DNA of 64,000 bases from Corynebacterium matruchotii (GCF_011612265.2 NZ_CP050134.2:62001-126000); one strand, 5' to 3'. Counted from the first letter of the stretch, positions 53,741 to 62,691 are shown. Notes: generated by a model not told the origin, from the sequence alone. Numbers and translations are program-made.

Positions 53741-54067
53741 GGAAACCAACTTTCTGGGGAAAATGTGCATATAGTGTCCGGCCAAATGAAGTTATTGAAA
53801 TGACAAAATTGCAATCACCTTTAGTTATGAGGTAGTGCGACTTTTATACATTAGCAGTTGTTAGAGGTCAGGGTTCGATGTGGATACCACACTAGTAGTG
53901 AAAGTTTTTACTATATATGCTTGGGATATGTTCGATTTCCGCAGGAGGGAAAACTACCCCCAAACTTGTTGAACCGTGGGTGATGCCCCAGGGGCGGGGG
54001 TACCAACACACGGGGAATGCGTGTTGAAGATTCCGCTGGTGAAAACGTTTCCAATACTGTAGAGGGC
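53741..54067. other. Divergent control region
   Basis: This 327-bp A+T-richer gap separates the minus-strand membrane pair from the NagZ-like gene and should contain both promoters. A short GTGG/CCAC hairpin lies near 53879-53889. An in-frame ATG at 54017 exists but is less likely than 54068 as the nagZ start. No repeat element is present. Confidence 0.4.
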
Positions 54068-55216
54068 ATGAAGAAATTTCCCGTTCTGGCCCTCCTGGTT
54101 GCGGTCACGGTAACAACCACCCTGGTGGGCTGCACCGATAATGCAACCGACCAAGCCGCACCAACGAGTGAAATAACCACCACCACGGCCCCGACGTCGA
54201 CAAGCAGTGTGGCGCCGACAACTACCTCAACCACACCCGCCAACCCCGAACTGCGCACCAAGGTAGCGCAACTCATGATGGTGGGCGTCCGCAATTTCGA
54301 TGACGCCCTGGCCGCGCTGGAGCAGGGCGCCGGCGGCATTTTTATTGGTTCCGACACCGAAGCCGCCATTCTCACCACGCCCGGGCGTGACATTGCCGAG
54401 CTCCACAACCGTGTCGGCCGGCCATTCGCCGTCAGCATCGACTTCGAAGGCGGGCGGGTACTCCGCCACCCCGAGGTGCTGGGAACCTTCCCCTCGCCCC
54501 GCACCATGGCCAAGGAGAAGAAACCCGAAGAGGTTCGCGGCATGGCCTACGACATGGCCACCTCGCTGGCCCGCCATGGCATCACCGTTGATTTCGCCCC
54601 CGTGGTCGATATTGACGGTGCTGGCCTGGAGGTTGTGGGTGATCGGGCGTTTAGCGACGACCCTGCCGTCGCCGCCGAATACGCCTCGGCCTTCGCCCAG
54701 GGCATGCTTGATGGTGGCGTCATGCCCGTCTTCAAGCATTTCCCGGGCCACGGCAGGGCCAGTGGTGACTCCCACCTGGGCACAGTCGTCACTCCGCCGC
54801 TGAATGAACTACAAAATTTCGAACTCGTCCCCTATCGCAGCATTCTGGCTACCCCCGGTGTTGGGGTCATGGTGGGGCACATGGCGACGCCAGGATTGGG
54901 CGACGGCAAAACCCCATCCTCTATCAACCCTGCTGCATATCAGCTGCTACGGTCGGGTAGTTACGAAGGCGGCCGTCCCTTCGACGGGCCGGTTTTCACC
55001 GATGATCTTTCAGGTATGAAAGCTATTAGTAACCAACTAACTCCGCAGGATGCGGCGGCTACCGCTATCATTGCTGGAGCCGACCAAGCCCTCTGGTTGA
55101 CCACCGATGCGCTCCTGCCAGCGATCGACACCACCATGAAACGGATTGCTGAGGGAGCCTTAAGTGAACAAGATGTGTTCGCAAAAGCTGAGCGCGTAAG
55201 CCACTATCAGCGCTAG
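54068..55216 (+). CDS. nagZ: Lipoprotein beta-N-acetylhexosaminidase (GH3, NagZ/LpqI-like)
   Basis: This is a 382-residue exported GH3 hydrolase that likely removes N-acetylglucosamine from muropeptides. Start ATG 54068 gives a signal peptide with lipobox LVGC, followed by a Thr/Ser-rich linker (residues ~24-60). The general acid/base loop KHFPGHGRASGDSH lies near residue 225 and the nucleophile Asp is in VFTDDLSGMKA near residue 312. FEGGRV near residue 128 is also typical. Outside the membrane it would act on wall turnover. The VanW-type gene follows after ~30 bp and may be cotranscribed. Confidence 0.85.
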   Translation: MKKFPVLALLVAVTVTTTLVGCTDNATDQAAPTSEITTTTAPTSTSSVAPTTTSTTPANPELRTKVAQLMMVGVRNFDDALAALEQGAGGIFIGSDTEAAILTTPGRDIAELHNRVGRPFAVSIDFEGGRVLRHPEVLGTFPSPRTMAKEKKPEEVRGMAYDMATSLARHGITVDFAPVVDIDGAGLEVVGDRAFSDDPAVAAEYASAFAQGMLDGGVMPVFKHFPGHGRASGDSHLGTVVTPPLNELQNFELVPYRSILATPGVGVMVGHMATPGLGDGKTPSSINPAAYQLLRSGSYEGGRPFDGPVFTDDLSGMKAISNQLTPQDAAATAIIAGADQALWLTTDALLPAIDTTMKRIAEGALSEQDVFAKAERVSHYQR

Positions 55217-55248
55217 TGGGGGCAGAATAGATTCGAAAACACTAGGAA

Positions 55249-56967
55249 TTGTCTACTACATTGGTAAGAGTGATCGAACAGGATACTGAGCTGACTTCAG
55301 GCAATATGCCGGCCCGATTCTTCGGCGGCATACTGCTTGGGCTTTTTGTGCTTTTGGGCACTGGTTACGGTGTCGATTATTTTCTCAGCCAAGGTACCAT
55401 GCCCCGCGGCACCATGATCGGTGGCGTGCAGGTCGGCGGCATGAAACGCGCCGAAGCGAAAGAACTCTTGCAAAAAGAGCTTGCCGACGAAATTATCAAG
55501 CCCGTCACTATCACAGCAGGTCAACGCACCTCAATCATCGACCCTCGGGCGGCCGGCCTGAGGGTCAACTGGGATAAAACCTTAGATTCTGTGGAATCCC
55601 AATCACTCAACCCTATTAAACGGATCCTTGGTTTCTTTAAAGACACCGAGGTTCCTATCGTTTCCGACGCTGATCCGGCCAATTTCCGGCCCGCTGTCGA
55701 TCGGGTCACCAAGGAGCTCAGCCCCGCACCCGTCGACGCCGGCATCGTGCTCACCGGCGGTCAAGTGAAAGTGGATCCGGCCCCCGCCGACGGCCAAACC
55801 GTCGACGCCGAACAGGTGGAAAAATCCATTCTCACCGGCTGGCTGAAACCCGGTGGTGTGAAGGAACACGCCACCATCTCCCACCCGAAATATGGGGAGA
55901 AACAGGTGCAGCCCATTGTGGAGGGTCCCGGGAAGAAGGCCGTGTCCGCGCCCCTGGTGCTGCACGGCCGGGACAATATTAATGGTGAAATCCCAGTCGA
56001 TCGCATGGGTGAGGTGGTGACCTTCCGGCCCGAAAATGACGAGTTCAAGATCGACTTCAACTACGATCGGGCCCGTGAAATCTTCGCCGAAAAACTCATC
56101 ACCACCGAAAAACCCCGGGTCAACGCCAATATTACGTTCCACGGCTCCGACCGCACGGTCACACCCCACAGCGATGGTGTGCACATCGACTGGGTGAAAA
56201 CGTTCGACCACATCAACGAGCGCATCATCGCCGACGACCCCCGCACCTGGGACGCCACCTACATTGACGAACCAGCCAGCTTCACCACCGAAATGGCCAA
56301 CGCCGCCACCTTCGACCAGGTGGTGGGCGAATTCACCACTGGCGGCTACTCCCAGGCGTCCGGCGTGAACATTGCCCGGGTGGCAGAAATGGTGGATGGC
56401 GCTATGGTCGCCCCTGGCGACACGTTCAGCCTCAACGGTTACACCGGCCCACGTGGCACCGCCCAGGGCTTCGTGGAATCCGGTATTATCATGAACGGTC
56501 ACGCGGATAAGGCGGTGGGTGGTGGCATCTCCCAGTTCGCCACCACGCTCTATAATGCGGCCTATTTTGGCGGCATGGAGGACGTGACTCACACACCTCA
56601 CAGCTACTATATTTCCCGGTACCCGGCCGGCCGTGAGGCAACCGTGTTCGAAGGCGCAATCGACTTGGCGTTTAAGAACACCAGCCAATACCCGGTGCGC
56701 ATCGTGACCTCTGCTGGCGGCGGCCAGGTGACCGTGAAGCTCATGGGCGTGAAGGTGGTCAATGTGGAGTCCGTGAACGGCGGCCGTTGGGCTACCACAC
56801 AGCCGAATACGATCAGCCTGTCAGGCAAAGATTGTTCGCCCTCCAGCGGCGCACCCGGGTTTACCACCTCCGATACGCGCATTGTGAAGGACCTCAACGG
56901 TAACGAGCTGTCCCGCAAAACCACCACGACGGTGTATAATCCCTCGCCCATTGTGAAGTGCACCTAA
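55249..56967 (+). CDS. VanW-domain, peptidoglycan-binding membrane protein
   Basis: This protein has up to 572 residues. An N-terminal membrane helix (about residues 23-45) precedes repeated PG_binding_4-type regions (pattern GTMIGGVQVGGM, then a VTITAG strand) and the VanW domain near residues 360-500, with FSLNGYTGPR, GGGISQFATTLYNAAYFGG and a FEGAIDLAFKN segment. Such proteins are thought to bind or modify wall peptidoglycan; the biochemical role of VanW is not settled. The start is uncertain: TTG 55249 has no proper RBS, TTG 55261 or GTG 55270 are alternatives, and ATG 55306 would still keep the helix. It follows the NagZ-like gene closely. Confidence 0.78.
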   Translation: MSTTLVRVIEQDTELTSGNMPARFFGGILLGLFVLLGTGYGVDYFLSQGTMPRGTMIGGVQVGGMKRAEAKELLQKELADEIIKPVTITAGQRTSIIDPRAAGLRVNWDKTLDSVESQSLNPIKRILGFFKDTEVPIVSDADPANFRPAVDRVTKELSPAPVDAGIVLTGGQVKVDPAPADGQTVDAEQVEKSILTGWLKPGGVKEHATISHPKYGEKQVQPIVEGPGKKAVSAPLVLHGRDNINGEIPVDRMGEVVTFRPENDEFKIDFNYDRAREIFAEKLITTEKPRVNANITFHGSDRTVTPHSDGVHIDWVKTFDHINERIIADDPRTWDATYIDEPASFTTEMANAATFDQVVGEFTTGGYSQASGVNIARVAEMVDGAMVAPGDTFSLNGYTGPRGTAQGFVESGIIMNGHADKAVGGGISQFATTLYNAAYFGGMEDVTHTPHSYYISRYPAGREATVFEGAIDLAFKNTSQYPVRIVTSAGGGQVTVKLMGVKVVNVESVNGGRWATTQPNTISLSGKDCSPSSGAPGFTTSDTRIVKDLNGNELSRKTTTTVYNPSPIVKCT

Positions 56968-57866
56968 CTCCTCACGCTTGACGACGGCCGGGCGGTGCCG
57001 GGTTTAGCGGTTGCCGGGATCAGACCCCAGCTCGGGTCTTGTGTATGGTCGCGTGCCTGGCTTCGGGGCGGGGAGATTCAAATTCGGTTTTCCTGCTTGA
57101 TCTGCGCGTTTGCTTTAGCTTGGGTTCCGGCCCAGCGAGCCCTGAAAACTCGGAAATAATCACGAACCCCAGCTAAAGCAAAACCGCAGCTAGATTGGCT
57201 GTGAGGGGGTTGAGGGCGGTTGCAGGGAGTGCTATCAACCGGCACCCAGGCTAAAGCGCACGCGGCGCCAGGTCTGCCGCCGCTGCATGTTTGCTGAGCT
57301 TGACTTTCTCGATTCAGAAGCGTTGCTCGACTGTGTCTAGGAATGAAACTCTAGCTTAGGGCATGTGCAGCCGCAGTCATGGGTGTAATCATGTTAGGGG
57401 AAATACACAACCGGGAGAACCAAGATGCCATTGGACAAGAGCCAATTCTGTCTAGGCTCCAATTATTTCCAGCAAAGCAAGGAAGAACCTCCCTATCCTT
57501 GATTTCCAGCTTTTCCTTTTCTGTTCACGCCTATGCCTACGCCTACGCAGACGACTAGCTAGCGACATGTGAAGCTCCCTTCTTTCTGAAATGTTGGAAA
57601 AGAAACTATCTTCACGTCGAATATATGCCAGTGCATCACCACAATGCGTAGCGGAAATGATTTGTGTACACCCATGTGGTAGGTGGTGTGACTACCTGGA
57701 AATATTTGGGAAATCATTCAAAAAGACCAGGATATTTAAGGTAAACTTCAATATCCTGGTCAGCGTCCAGAACTATGCAGAAAACTCGAAGCCCAGCTAT
57801 CGACCGGTTGTGGGGCGATAGCTGGGCTGGGCTGGCTGGCTCTCGGGATCCTTCAACATCCTTCAG
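56968..57866. repeat. Repeat cluster I and two separate perfect hairpins
   Basis: Family elements lie at 57109-57183 (18 of 19 stem positions pair) and 57292-57361 (degenerate right arm); an isolated right half-arm lies near 57238-57257. Two other hairpins follow. GACCAGGATATT/AATATCCTGGTC (57725-57736/57750-57761) has 12 bp, and AGCCCAGCTATCG/CGATAGCTGGGCT (57790-57802/57816-57828) has 13 bp. The last could end transcription of the minus-strand gene at 57867. A 76-codon frame at 57591 spans the first of these hairpins and is not believed. Confidence 0.7.
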
Positions 57867-58493
57867 TTAGGCTGCCAAGAATTCCGGGATGATGTTCTTA
57901 TGGGGGGTGGGGGTGATCCCCAGGGCGTTGAGGAGTTTCCGCACCCGTGCTTCTACCTCGTCGCACATGGCATGGATGTCTGCCTTGGTGCTGATGTTTT
58001 TGGTGATGTTCCAGGTTTTCACGTCGTCACTGACGTGGGCATCGTCATCGAAGATGATGATTTCGTCGATATTGCCCAAGGTGTGAGGGTTGAAGTTCTT
58101 GGGTTTGAGGTCGTCGGTAGGGACGCCACGCTCGTTGAGAACTTCAATCACTAATGGATCAACATGATATGCCGGGGTCAAACCAACGGACCGGACGAAC
58201 ACCTGTTCGCCTCCGAGCCATCGGGTGTATGCCGAGGCGATTTGGGTTCGTGCAGCATTATCGTCGGAGACGAAGAGGATCCTGGAGGTCGGCAGGGCGT
58301 CGTCAAGCTTGCTGCCGCGGTGCTCATTCAGGGTCTGCTGCATAAATGCGTGCAAGGACTGGGATGGTTCAGTTTCGCCGGTCTCTGCTCGCTTGGATTC
58401 ACCGGTGCGTTCCTGCGGTGTTTGCAGGAATGTAGTGAAAAGCTGCCCCCACCGAAGAGAGAGCTTTTTAGGCTGAAAATCAAGAATGGTCAT
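57867..58493 (-). CDS. LMW-phosphatase/ArsC-fold protein lacking the catalytic Cys
   Basis: This is a 208-residue protein. The first ~70 residues are a charged extension with no domain. From residue 71 the fold resembles low-molecular-weight phosphatases and arsenate reductases: RILFVSDDNAARTQIASAYTRWL corresponds to the family's VLFVC-x5-R loop. The nucleophile Cys is replaced by Ser76 (codon TCC, complement of 58266-58268, one base from TGC), while the Arg is kept. A later IIIFDDDAHV strand is in place. Catalysis by the normal thiol mechanism is therefore unlikely; it may bind phosphate or a partner. Start ATG 58493. It stands alone between repeats and an A+T-rich gap. Confidence 0.65.
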   Translation of the reverse strand: MTILDFQPKKLSLRWGQLFTTFLQTPQERTGESKRAETGETEPSQSLHAFMQQTLNEHRGSKLDDALPTSRILFVSDDNAARTQIASAYTRWLGGEQVFVRSVGLTPAYHVDPLVIEVLNERGVPTDDLKPKNFNPHTLGNIDEIIIFDDDAHVSDDVKTWNITKNISTKADIHAMCDEVEARVRKLLNALGITPTPHKNIIPEFLAA

Positions 58494-59170
58494 GGCCGTT
58501 AGGCTCCTTTCTGTAGTGCGCTTTATGAAGTGCTAGATTTTCACTCCAGTCACCTCAATATCAGTAGTAAATAACTTTCAATCAACCTTACACCTAAAAA
58601 TCGTTGGTAGGAACCAATGATTGTTCGTTTCCCGTGGGTTTATTGAATTGACATGTCCTCTATTGGCTATGAGCTGGTAATATAAAAAAGAAAAAATGTT
58701 GAAAATTTTCTAAAAAATATTCCCAAACCAATAGAAAACCATAAATTACTAGCTGTATTACTAGCTGCAAAAGGATTGCGAGTCAGGGGTCTGGCCCGCT
58801 GGAATTTTATTGAGCTGTTCAGCATAATCTGTTTGGCTAGTTTTCGCTGAAATCGACTCGCTGGCTGTAGATGGCCCGGCAAGAATAACCACAGGTAGCA
58901 GGTATGGCAGTCGTAGTGAAATGGAGTTGGTGCCTCAAAGTGCCATGGTGGTGTAGTGGTTATTACCGCAGGTGGATGCGCTGCTTTGTTGATATAGCAT
59001 CATGTTGAGTGGCAAAATGCCAAAAAGTGTGAAGTGTGATGCCTGTCTGGAAAGGGGGGAATGTATAATTTTACTCACATTTAAGTAGTTGGTGCAAAAA
59101 ATGCCCTGTACCAGTTCTGGATGGGGTATAAGGCAACGGAAGTGGAATGGCTAGAACGCCCATGCCTATT
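58494..59170. other. A+T-rich intergenic stretch
   Basis: This ~680-bp region is clearly richer in A+T than its surroundings, with poly-A/T runs (58680-58740) and a GAAAATTTTC palindrome near 58699. A duplicated TACTAGCTG occurs near 58746 and 58757. No gene, repeat-family element or tRNA is supported; a 71-codon minus-strand frame at 58667-58882 has no RBS or likeness to anything. It must hold the promoter of the minus-strand gene at 58493. Confidence 0.5.
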
Positions 59171-59198
59171 TACTTTCCATGGAAAGTATTGTTATGAT
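59170..59198 (+). promoter_or_regulatory. marR operator-promoter with 18-bp perfect palindrome
   Basis: An 18-bp perfect palindrome at 59171-59188 (half-site TACTTTCCA) covers the -35 region (TTACTT, 59170-59175) and spacer of a promoter whose -10 is TATGAT (59193-59198, 17-bp spacing). A partial second site, CCATGGAAAG, begins at 59204. The predicted start coincides with the ATG at 59206, so the message would be leaderless and autorepressed. Confidence 0.55.
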
Positions 59199-59205
59199 GT
59201 GTCCC

Positions 59206-59688
59206 ATGGAAAGCAAGTTCGTTACGGATGTTTCGTCTAGTTTCTGTTCTGAAATGTTGTTTTCTTCCCTCGTAAATGCACAAATTTGTGCCTGGTCCAA
59301 GATTGACAAAGCTGCCAAAATTGTCCCAGGGATGAATGCTGCGCGATACCTTATCCTCCAAAACATTCTTCATCATCCGGAAGGTTTGGGAGTGACTGGG
59401 CTTGCGCGGATACAGCGAATTACCGATGGGGCAGCGTCGAAACTGTGTGAACGTCTGGAATCAATTGGTTTGGTTATCCGGAAACGCCTTGAGAAGGACA
59501 AGCGTCGACAAGTCATTATGGTGACCCCTGAAGGACGTGCTGCGTTCGAAGAAGCTCGCACACATGTTGACGAGGCAACCACTCAATTCTTTTCTTCACT
59601 TACTACCGAAGAACATCTTCAGCTCATCGATATGCTTCGTCGGTTATCTTGTGGCGAAGAAAATATAGATCCCAAAGGAGATAAATAA
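59206..59688 (+). CDS. MarR-family transcriptional regulator
   Basis: This is a 160-residue winged-helix regulator. The central HTH lies at residues ~55-105 (VTGLARIQRITDGAASKLCERLESIGLV, then the wing RKRLEKDKRRQVIMVTPEG), flanked by dimerisation helices. Start ATG 59206 (MESKFV) is chosen because the -10 at 59193-59198 puts the mRNA start there; an ATG at 59179 lies inside the palindrome. It probably represses itself and the following transporter operon. The stop overlaps the next ATG as TAATG. The inducer is unknown. Confidence 0.8.
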   Translation: MESKFVTDVSSSFCSEMLFSSLVNAQICAWSKIDKAAKIVPGMNAARYLILQNILHHPEGLGVTGLARIQRITDGAASKLCERLESIGLVIRKRLEKDKRRQVIMVTPEGRAAFEEARTHVDEATTQFFSSLTTEEHLQLIDMLRRLSCGEENIDPKGDK

Positions 59689-60662
59689 TGATAGCAACGA
59701 CTAGTAAACAGCTCAGGAAGAGCCTCATTGTAATCATAACGATGGCATTGGGTTTCACCTGCCTAGTGGGGTGTGGACTGAAATCCGATCCTTTAGCAAA
59801 CAATTCCAACTCGAAGGATAACCCAGGGGATGCGATTGTTGTGGGGAGCCAAGACTACTACTCCAACGAAATCATTGCCGAAATTTATGCGCAGAGCTTG
59901 GAGAAAAATGGGTATACGGTGCAGCGCAAATTCCGCATTGGGCAGCGGGAAGCCTACCTTCCAGAAATCGAAAAAGGTGGAATAGACGTATTTCCGGAAT
60001 ACACCGGGAACCTGCTCCAGTATTGGAAAAAAGACACAACAGCCCGTGATGAAACAGCCGTCTATGACGAATTAAAAACCGCTGTTCCTGCCGGCCTTAC
60101 CGTTCTTAACGACGCTAAAGCCACAGACCAGGATGCCTATGTGGTCCGAGAAGACTTTGCCCATGAACATAATATTCAAAGCCTCGATAATCTTTCCGGG
60201 ATTGACGAATTAACCCTTGGGGGTAACTCAGAGCTGGAAACACGCCCCTATGGCCCCACCGGGTTGAAAGAAACGTACGGCATTAACACCCGATTCGTGC
60301 CGATTGAAGATTCTGGCGGGCCGCTCACAATGAAAGCCCTGAAGGATGGCACCATTAACCTGGCTAAGATCAATACCGCATCACCGGATATTCATACCAA
60401 TAACCTTGTGGTTCTTTCGGATCCCAAGCATTTGATGCTGGCATCGCATGTTGTGCCACTGGTTTCGGATCGACTCCCGCAGAAAGCCCAAGATGTTATC
60501 AACTCTATCCAGCAGAGCCTTACAGCGGAGGATCTTCTTGCCATGAATGTTGATAGTGTTGGGGGTGCAAAAGCCTCAGATATAGCCTCACAGTGGCTTT
60601 CCACTCATCAACAAAGCCAGTCGGCACTAACAACCACGTCAGGGGCGGAAGAAGCTCAGTGA
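59688..60662 (+). CDS. Osmoprotectant-type ABC transporter binding lipoprotein
   Basis: This is a 324-residue binding protein of the glycine-betaine/choline (OpuC/ProX-like) group. Signal peptide with lipobox LVGC (Cys29). The mature part has VVGSQDYYSNEIIAEIYAQ and FPEYTGNLLQYW, positions where the family uses aromatic residues to cage a quaternary ammonium ligand. Start ATG 59688 with AAAGGAG 8 bp upstream. The substrate could be betaine, choline, carnitine or another cation; the sequence does not decide. It ends overlapping the ATPase start as GTGA. Confidence 0.8.
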   Translation: MIATTSKQLRKSLIVIITMALGFTCLVGCGLKSDPLANNSNSKDNPGDAIVVGSQDYYSNEIIAEIYAQSLEKNGYTVQRKFRIGQREAYLPEIEKGGIDVFPEYTGNLLQYWKKDTTARDETAVYDELKTAVPAGLTVLNDAKATDQDAYVVREDFAHEHNIQSLDNLSGIDELTLGGNSELETRPYGPTGLKETYGINTRFVPIEDSGGPLTMKALKDGTINLAKINTASPDIHTNNLVVLSDPKHLMLASHVVPLVSDRLPQKAQDVINSIQQSLTAEDLLAMNVDSVGGAKASDIASQWLSTHQQSQSALTTTSGAEEAQ

Positions 60663-61390
60663 TTACCTTCGAATCGGTTTCGAAACAATATGGTTCCGCA
60701 CCCGCAGTAGACAGTTTTTCCCTTGAGGTGCCTTCCCATGCGTGTGTTGCGCTTGTTGGATCCTCCGGTTGCGGTAAAACTACGCTTCTGAAGATGGTAA
60801 ACCGCATGGTCACCCCGTCGTCAGGCCGCGTACTCATTGATGAGGTTGATGTGGCACAGCAGGATCCCATATCGCTGCGCAGGTCAATCGGTTATGTCAT
60901 GCAAAGCGGCGGATTGCTGCCCCACCTTACTGTCGAAGCCAACATTAATACCATTCCGCGACTACTTGGTGCACCAGCATCATCGGATCGCATTCACCAT
61001 TTGATGGAAAGCCTGGAACTGGACCCTGCTCTAGGGCGGAAATACCCCTACCAACTCTCCGGTGGCCAAGCACAACGGGTGGGGGTGGCACGGGCGCTAA
61101 TTTTTGACCCCAATATTTTATTGATGGACGAGCCGTTTGCTGCGGTAGATCCCATCGTTCGGCATGGGCTGCAAGAAATGGTAGCCCAGTTGCAACGGGA
61201 CTTTCATAAAACAATTATTCTGGTCACCCATGACTTTAGCGAGGCCTGTTTCCTGGGGGATACTGTTGCTGTTCTTAGCGTTCGCGCCCATATCGAGCAA
61301 CATGCAACACCTCGTGAGATTCTGACTCACCCGGCAACCCCGTTCGTCGAAAAATTCATTCAAGCTACCAGGCCCTTGAAGGTGGATTAA
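60659..61390 (+). CDS. Osmoprotectant-type ABC transporter ATPase
   Basis: This is a 243-residue ATPase. Walker A is GSSGCGKTT near residue 36, the signature LSGGQAQR lies near residue 134, Walker B is LLMDEPFAAVD and the switch His is in VTHDFSEA. Start GTG 60659 overlaps the preceding stop by GTGA; the longer frame upstream is a shadow. It lacks the C-terminal CBS domains found in OpuA-type ATPases, so osmotic gating through CBS is not expected. The first permease follows with no gap. Confidence 0.85.
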   Translation: MITFESVSKQYGSAPAVDSFSLEVPSHACVALVGSSGCGKTTLLKMVNRMVTPSSGRVLIDEVDVAQQDPISLRRSIGYVMQSGGLLPHLTVEANINTIPRLLGAPASSDRIHHLMESLELDPALGRKYPYQLSGGQAQRVGVARALIFDPNILLMDEPFAAVDPIVRHGLQEMVAQLQRDFHKTIILVTHDFSEACFLGDTVAVLSVRAHIEQHATPREILTHPATPFVEKFIQATRPLKVD

Positions 61391-62032
61391 ATGAATTGGG
61401 TCATGCAAAATTCCAGCTTTATCGGCCAATTATTTTTGAACCATACTGTGCTGATTGTCCCCCCTCTGATTGTTGCATTCATCTGTGCGGTGCTCGTCGG
61501 GGCGCTGGGTGCCCAATATCCACGAGTGCAGGAAATAATCGGGGGAGCCTGTCAGCTGCTCTACACCATTCCCTCACTACCGTTGCTAGTGATAACCCCG
61601 ATCTTTTTGGGGGTTTCCATTACTTCACCGGTAACTGTCATGGTGGCACTGGGTCTCTATGCTGTGGCGTTACTTGTTCGAACCAGTATCGACGCATTTG
61701 CCTCGGTGGATAACACTCATCTTCAGTCGGCAGAAACCTTAGGTTATGGGCCGTGGCGTATCACGTTTGGGGTTCGATGCGTGCTAGCCTTACCAGTCCT
61801 CATGGCTGGGCTGCGGGTCGCAACAATGTCAACAGTTTCACTGGCGTCGATTGGGGCATTGGTAGGGGTGTCGTCTTTGGGGACACTACTCACAGATGGT
61901 TTCCAACGTTCACTGACCGTCGAAGTTGTCACCGGGATCATAGCAATTGTGGCTATGGCTTTACTCTGTGACGCTATCCTCCGGTTTGCCACAAAGCTAC
62001 TGACCCCCTGGGCGGAAAGGCTGCCTCAATGA
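61391..62032 (+). CDS. Osmoprotectant-type ABC transporter permease 1
   Basis: This is a 213-residue permease with five or six helices. The family's EAA-like coupling loop is AETLGYGPWRITFGVRCVLALP near residue 118, and TIPSLPLLVITP is the typical segment before it. Start ATG 61391 directly abuts the ATPase stop codon. The end overlaps the second permease by ATGA. It is shorter than fused OpuB-type proteins and has no binding domain. Confidence 0.83.
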   Translation: MNWVMQNSSFIGQLFLNHTVLIVPPLIVAFICAVLVGALGAQYPRVQEIIGGACQLLYTIPSLPLLVITPIFLGVSITSPVTVMVALGLYAVALLVRTSIDAFASVDNTHLQSAETLGYGPWRITFGVRCVLALPVLMAGLRVATMSTVSLASIGALVGVSSLGTLLTDGFQRSLTVEVVTGIIAIVAMALLCDAILRFATKLLTPWAERLPQ

Positions 62033-62691
62033 TTGCGGATGCCCTGTCGATTCTTATGGACCCACAACGTTGGGGCGGCGACTCCGGGTTCATTATGCGC
62101 AGTGAACAGCACATCGTATTAACACTCGTGGTACTCATCATCGGTTCGGTCTTGGCCATTCCCCTCGGAATCTGGTGTGCCCATGTGCGACCGGGGGAAG
62201 TGATCGCAAGCATCCTCATGAACAGTGCCCGTGCGCTACCATCCCTGGGGCTTTTGATCCTTTTTGGGCTCTGGTTAGGTGTGGGGGTGCTGGCACCTAC
62301 CCTCGCGCTCATCGTATTGGTGTTCCCCTCACTGTTCATAGGAGCTTACTCGGGAATAATGGCTATCGACGCCGGGATCATAGAGAGTGCTCGTGCCACC
62401 GGCCATAGTTGGTGGCAGCAGGTACGGAAGATAGAAATCCCCTTGGCACTGCCGCTGATTGTGGGGGGCTTCCGGCAGGCTGCCCTCCTGGCAAGCTCAA
62501 CCGCGACCTTTGTCGCCTACACATCAGATTTTGGATTAGGACGATATATTTTCGCTGGCTTGAAAACCCGCGACTATCCCCTCATGCTGTGTGGCTCACT
62601 GCTCGTTATCCTCATCACATTCTTCTTCGACCTCATTTTTGGCAGGCTTCAAGCCTTGACCCATAACCGTCCTTGGAAGGACCACTCATGA
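62029..62691 (+). CDS. Osmoprotectant-type ABC transporter permease 2
   Basis: This is a 220-residue permease with about six helices, paralogous to permease 1. NSARALPSLGLLILFG and the coupling loop ARATGHSWWQQVRKIEIPLALP are the family landmarks. Start ATG 62029 overlaps the previous stop, and its end overlaps the oxidoreductase start as ATGA. Two distinct permeases plus a separate binding lipoprotein match the OpuC/ProV-W-X plan. Confidence 0.83.
   Translation: MIADALSILMDPQRWGGDSGFIMRSEQHIVLTLVVLIIGSVLAIPLGIWCAHVRPGEVIASILMNSARALPSLGLLILFGLWLGVGVLAPTLALIVLVFPSLFIGAYSGIMAIDAGIIESARATGHSWWQQVRKIEIPLALPLIVGGFRQAALLASSTATFVAYTSDFGLGRYIFAGLKTRDYPLMLCGSLLVILITFFFDLIFGRLQALTHNRPWKDHS

Noticed and set aside
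57180..57260. A third full repeat element in cluster I
   Set aside because: Only a right half-arm (CACCCAGGCTAAAGCG) is recognisable; no left arm pairs with it.
290..57361. Intergenic repeats as integron attC sites or a CRISPR array
   Set aside because: The outer boxes run GTTAGCT...AGCTAAC, opposite in order to attC (AAC...GTT). There are no gene cassettes between the copies, and CRISPR would need identical repeats with regular unique spacers, which are not seen.
57591..57821. 76-codon plus-strand frame
   Set aside because: It runs across one perfect hairpin and into the next, has no RBS and no family likeness.
58667..58882. 71-codon minus-strand frame in the A+T-rich gap
   Set aside because: No RBS, and the composition follows poly-A/T tracts; judged accidental.
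58940..58990. D-arm-like GGTGGTGTAGTGGTTA
   Set aside because: There is no anticodon or T arm and no acceptor pairing around it.
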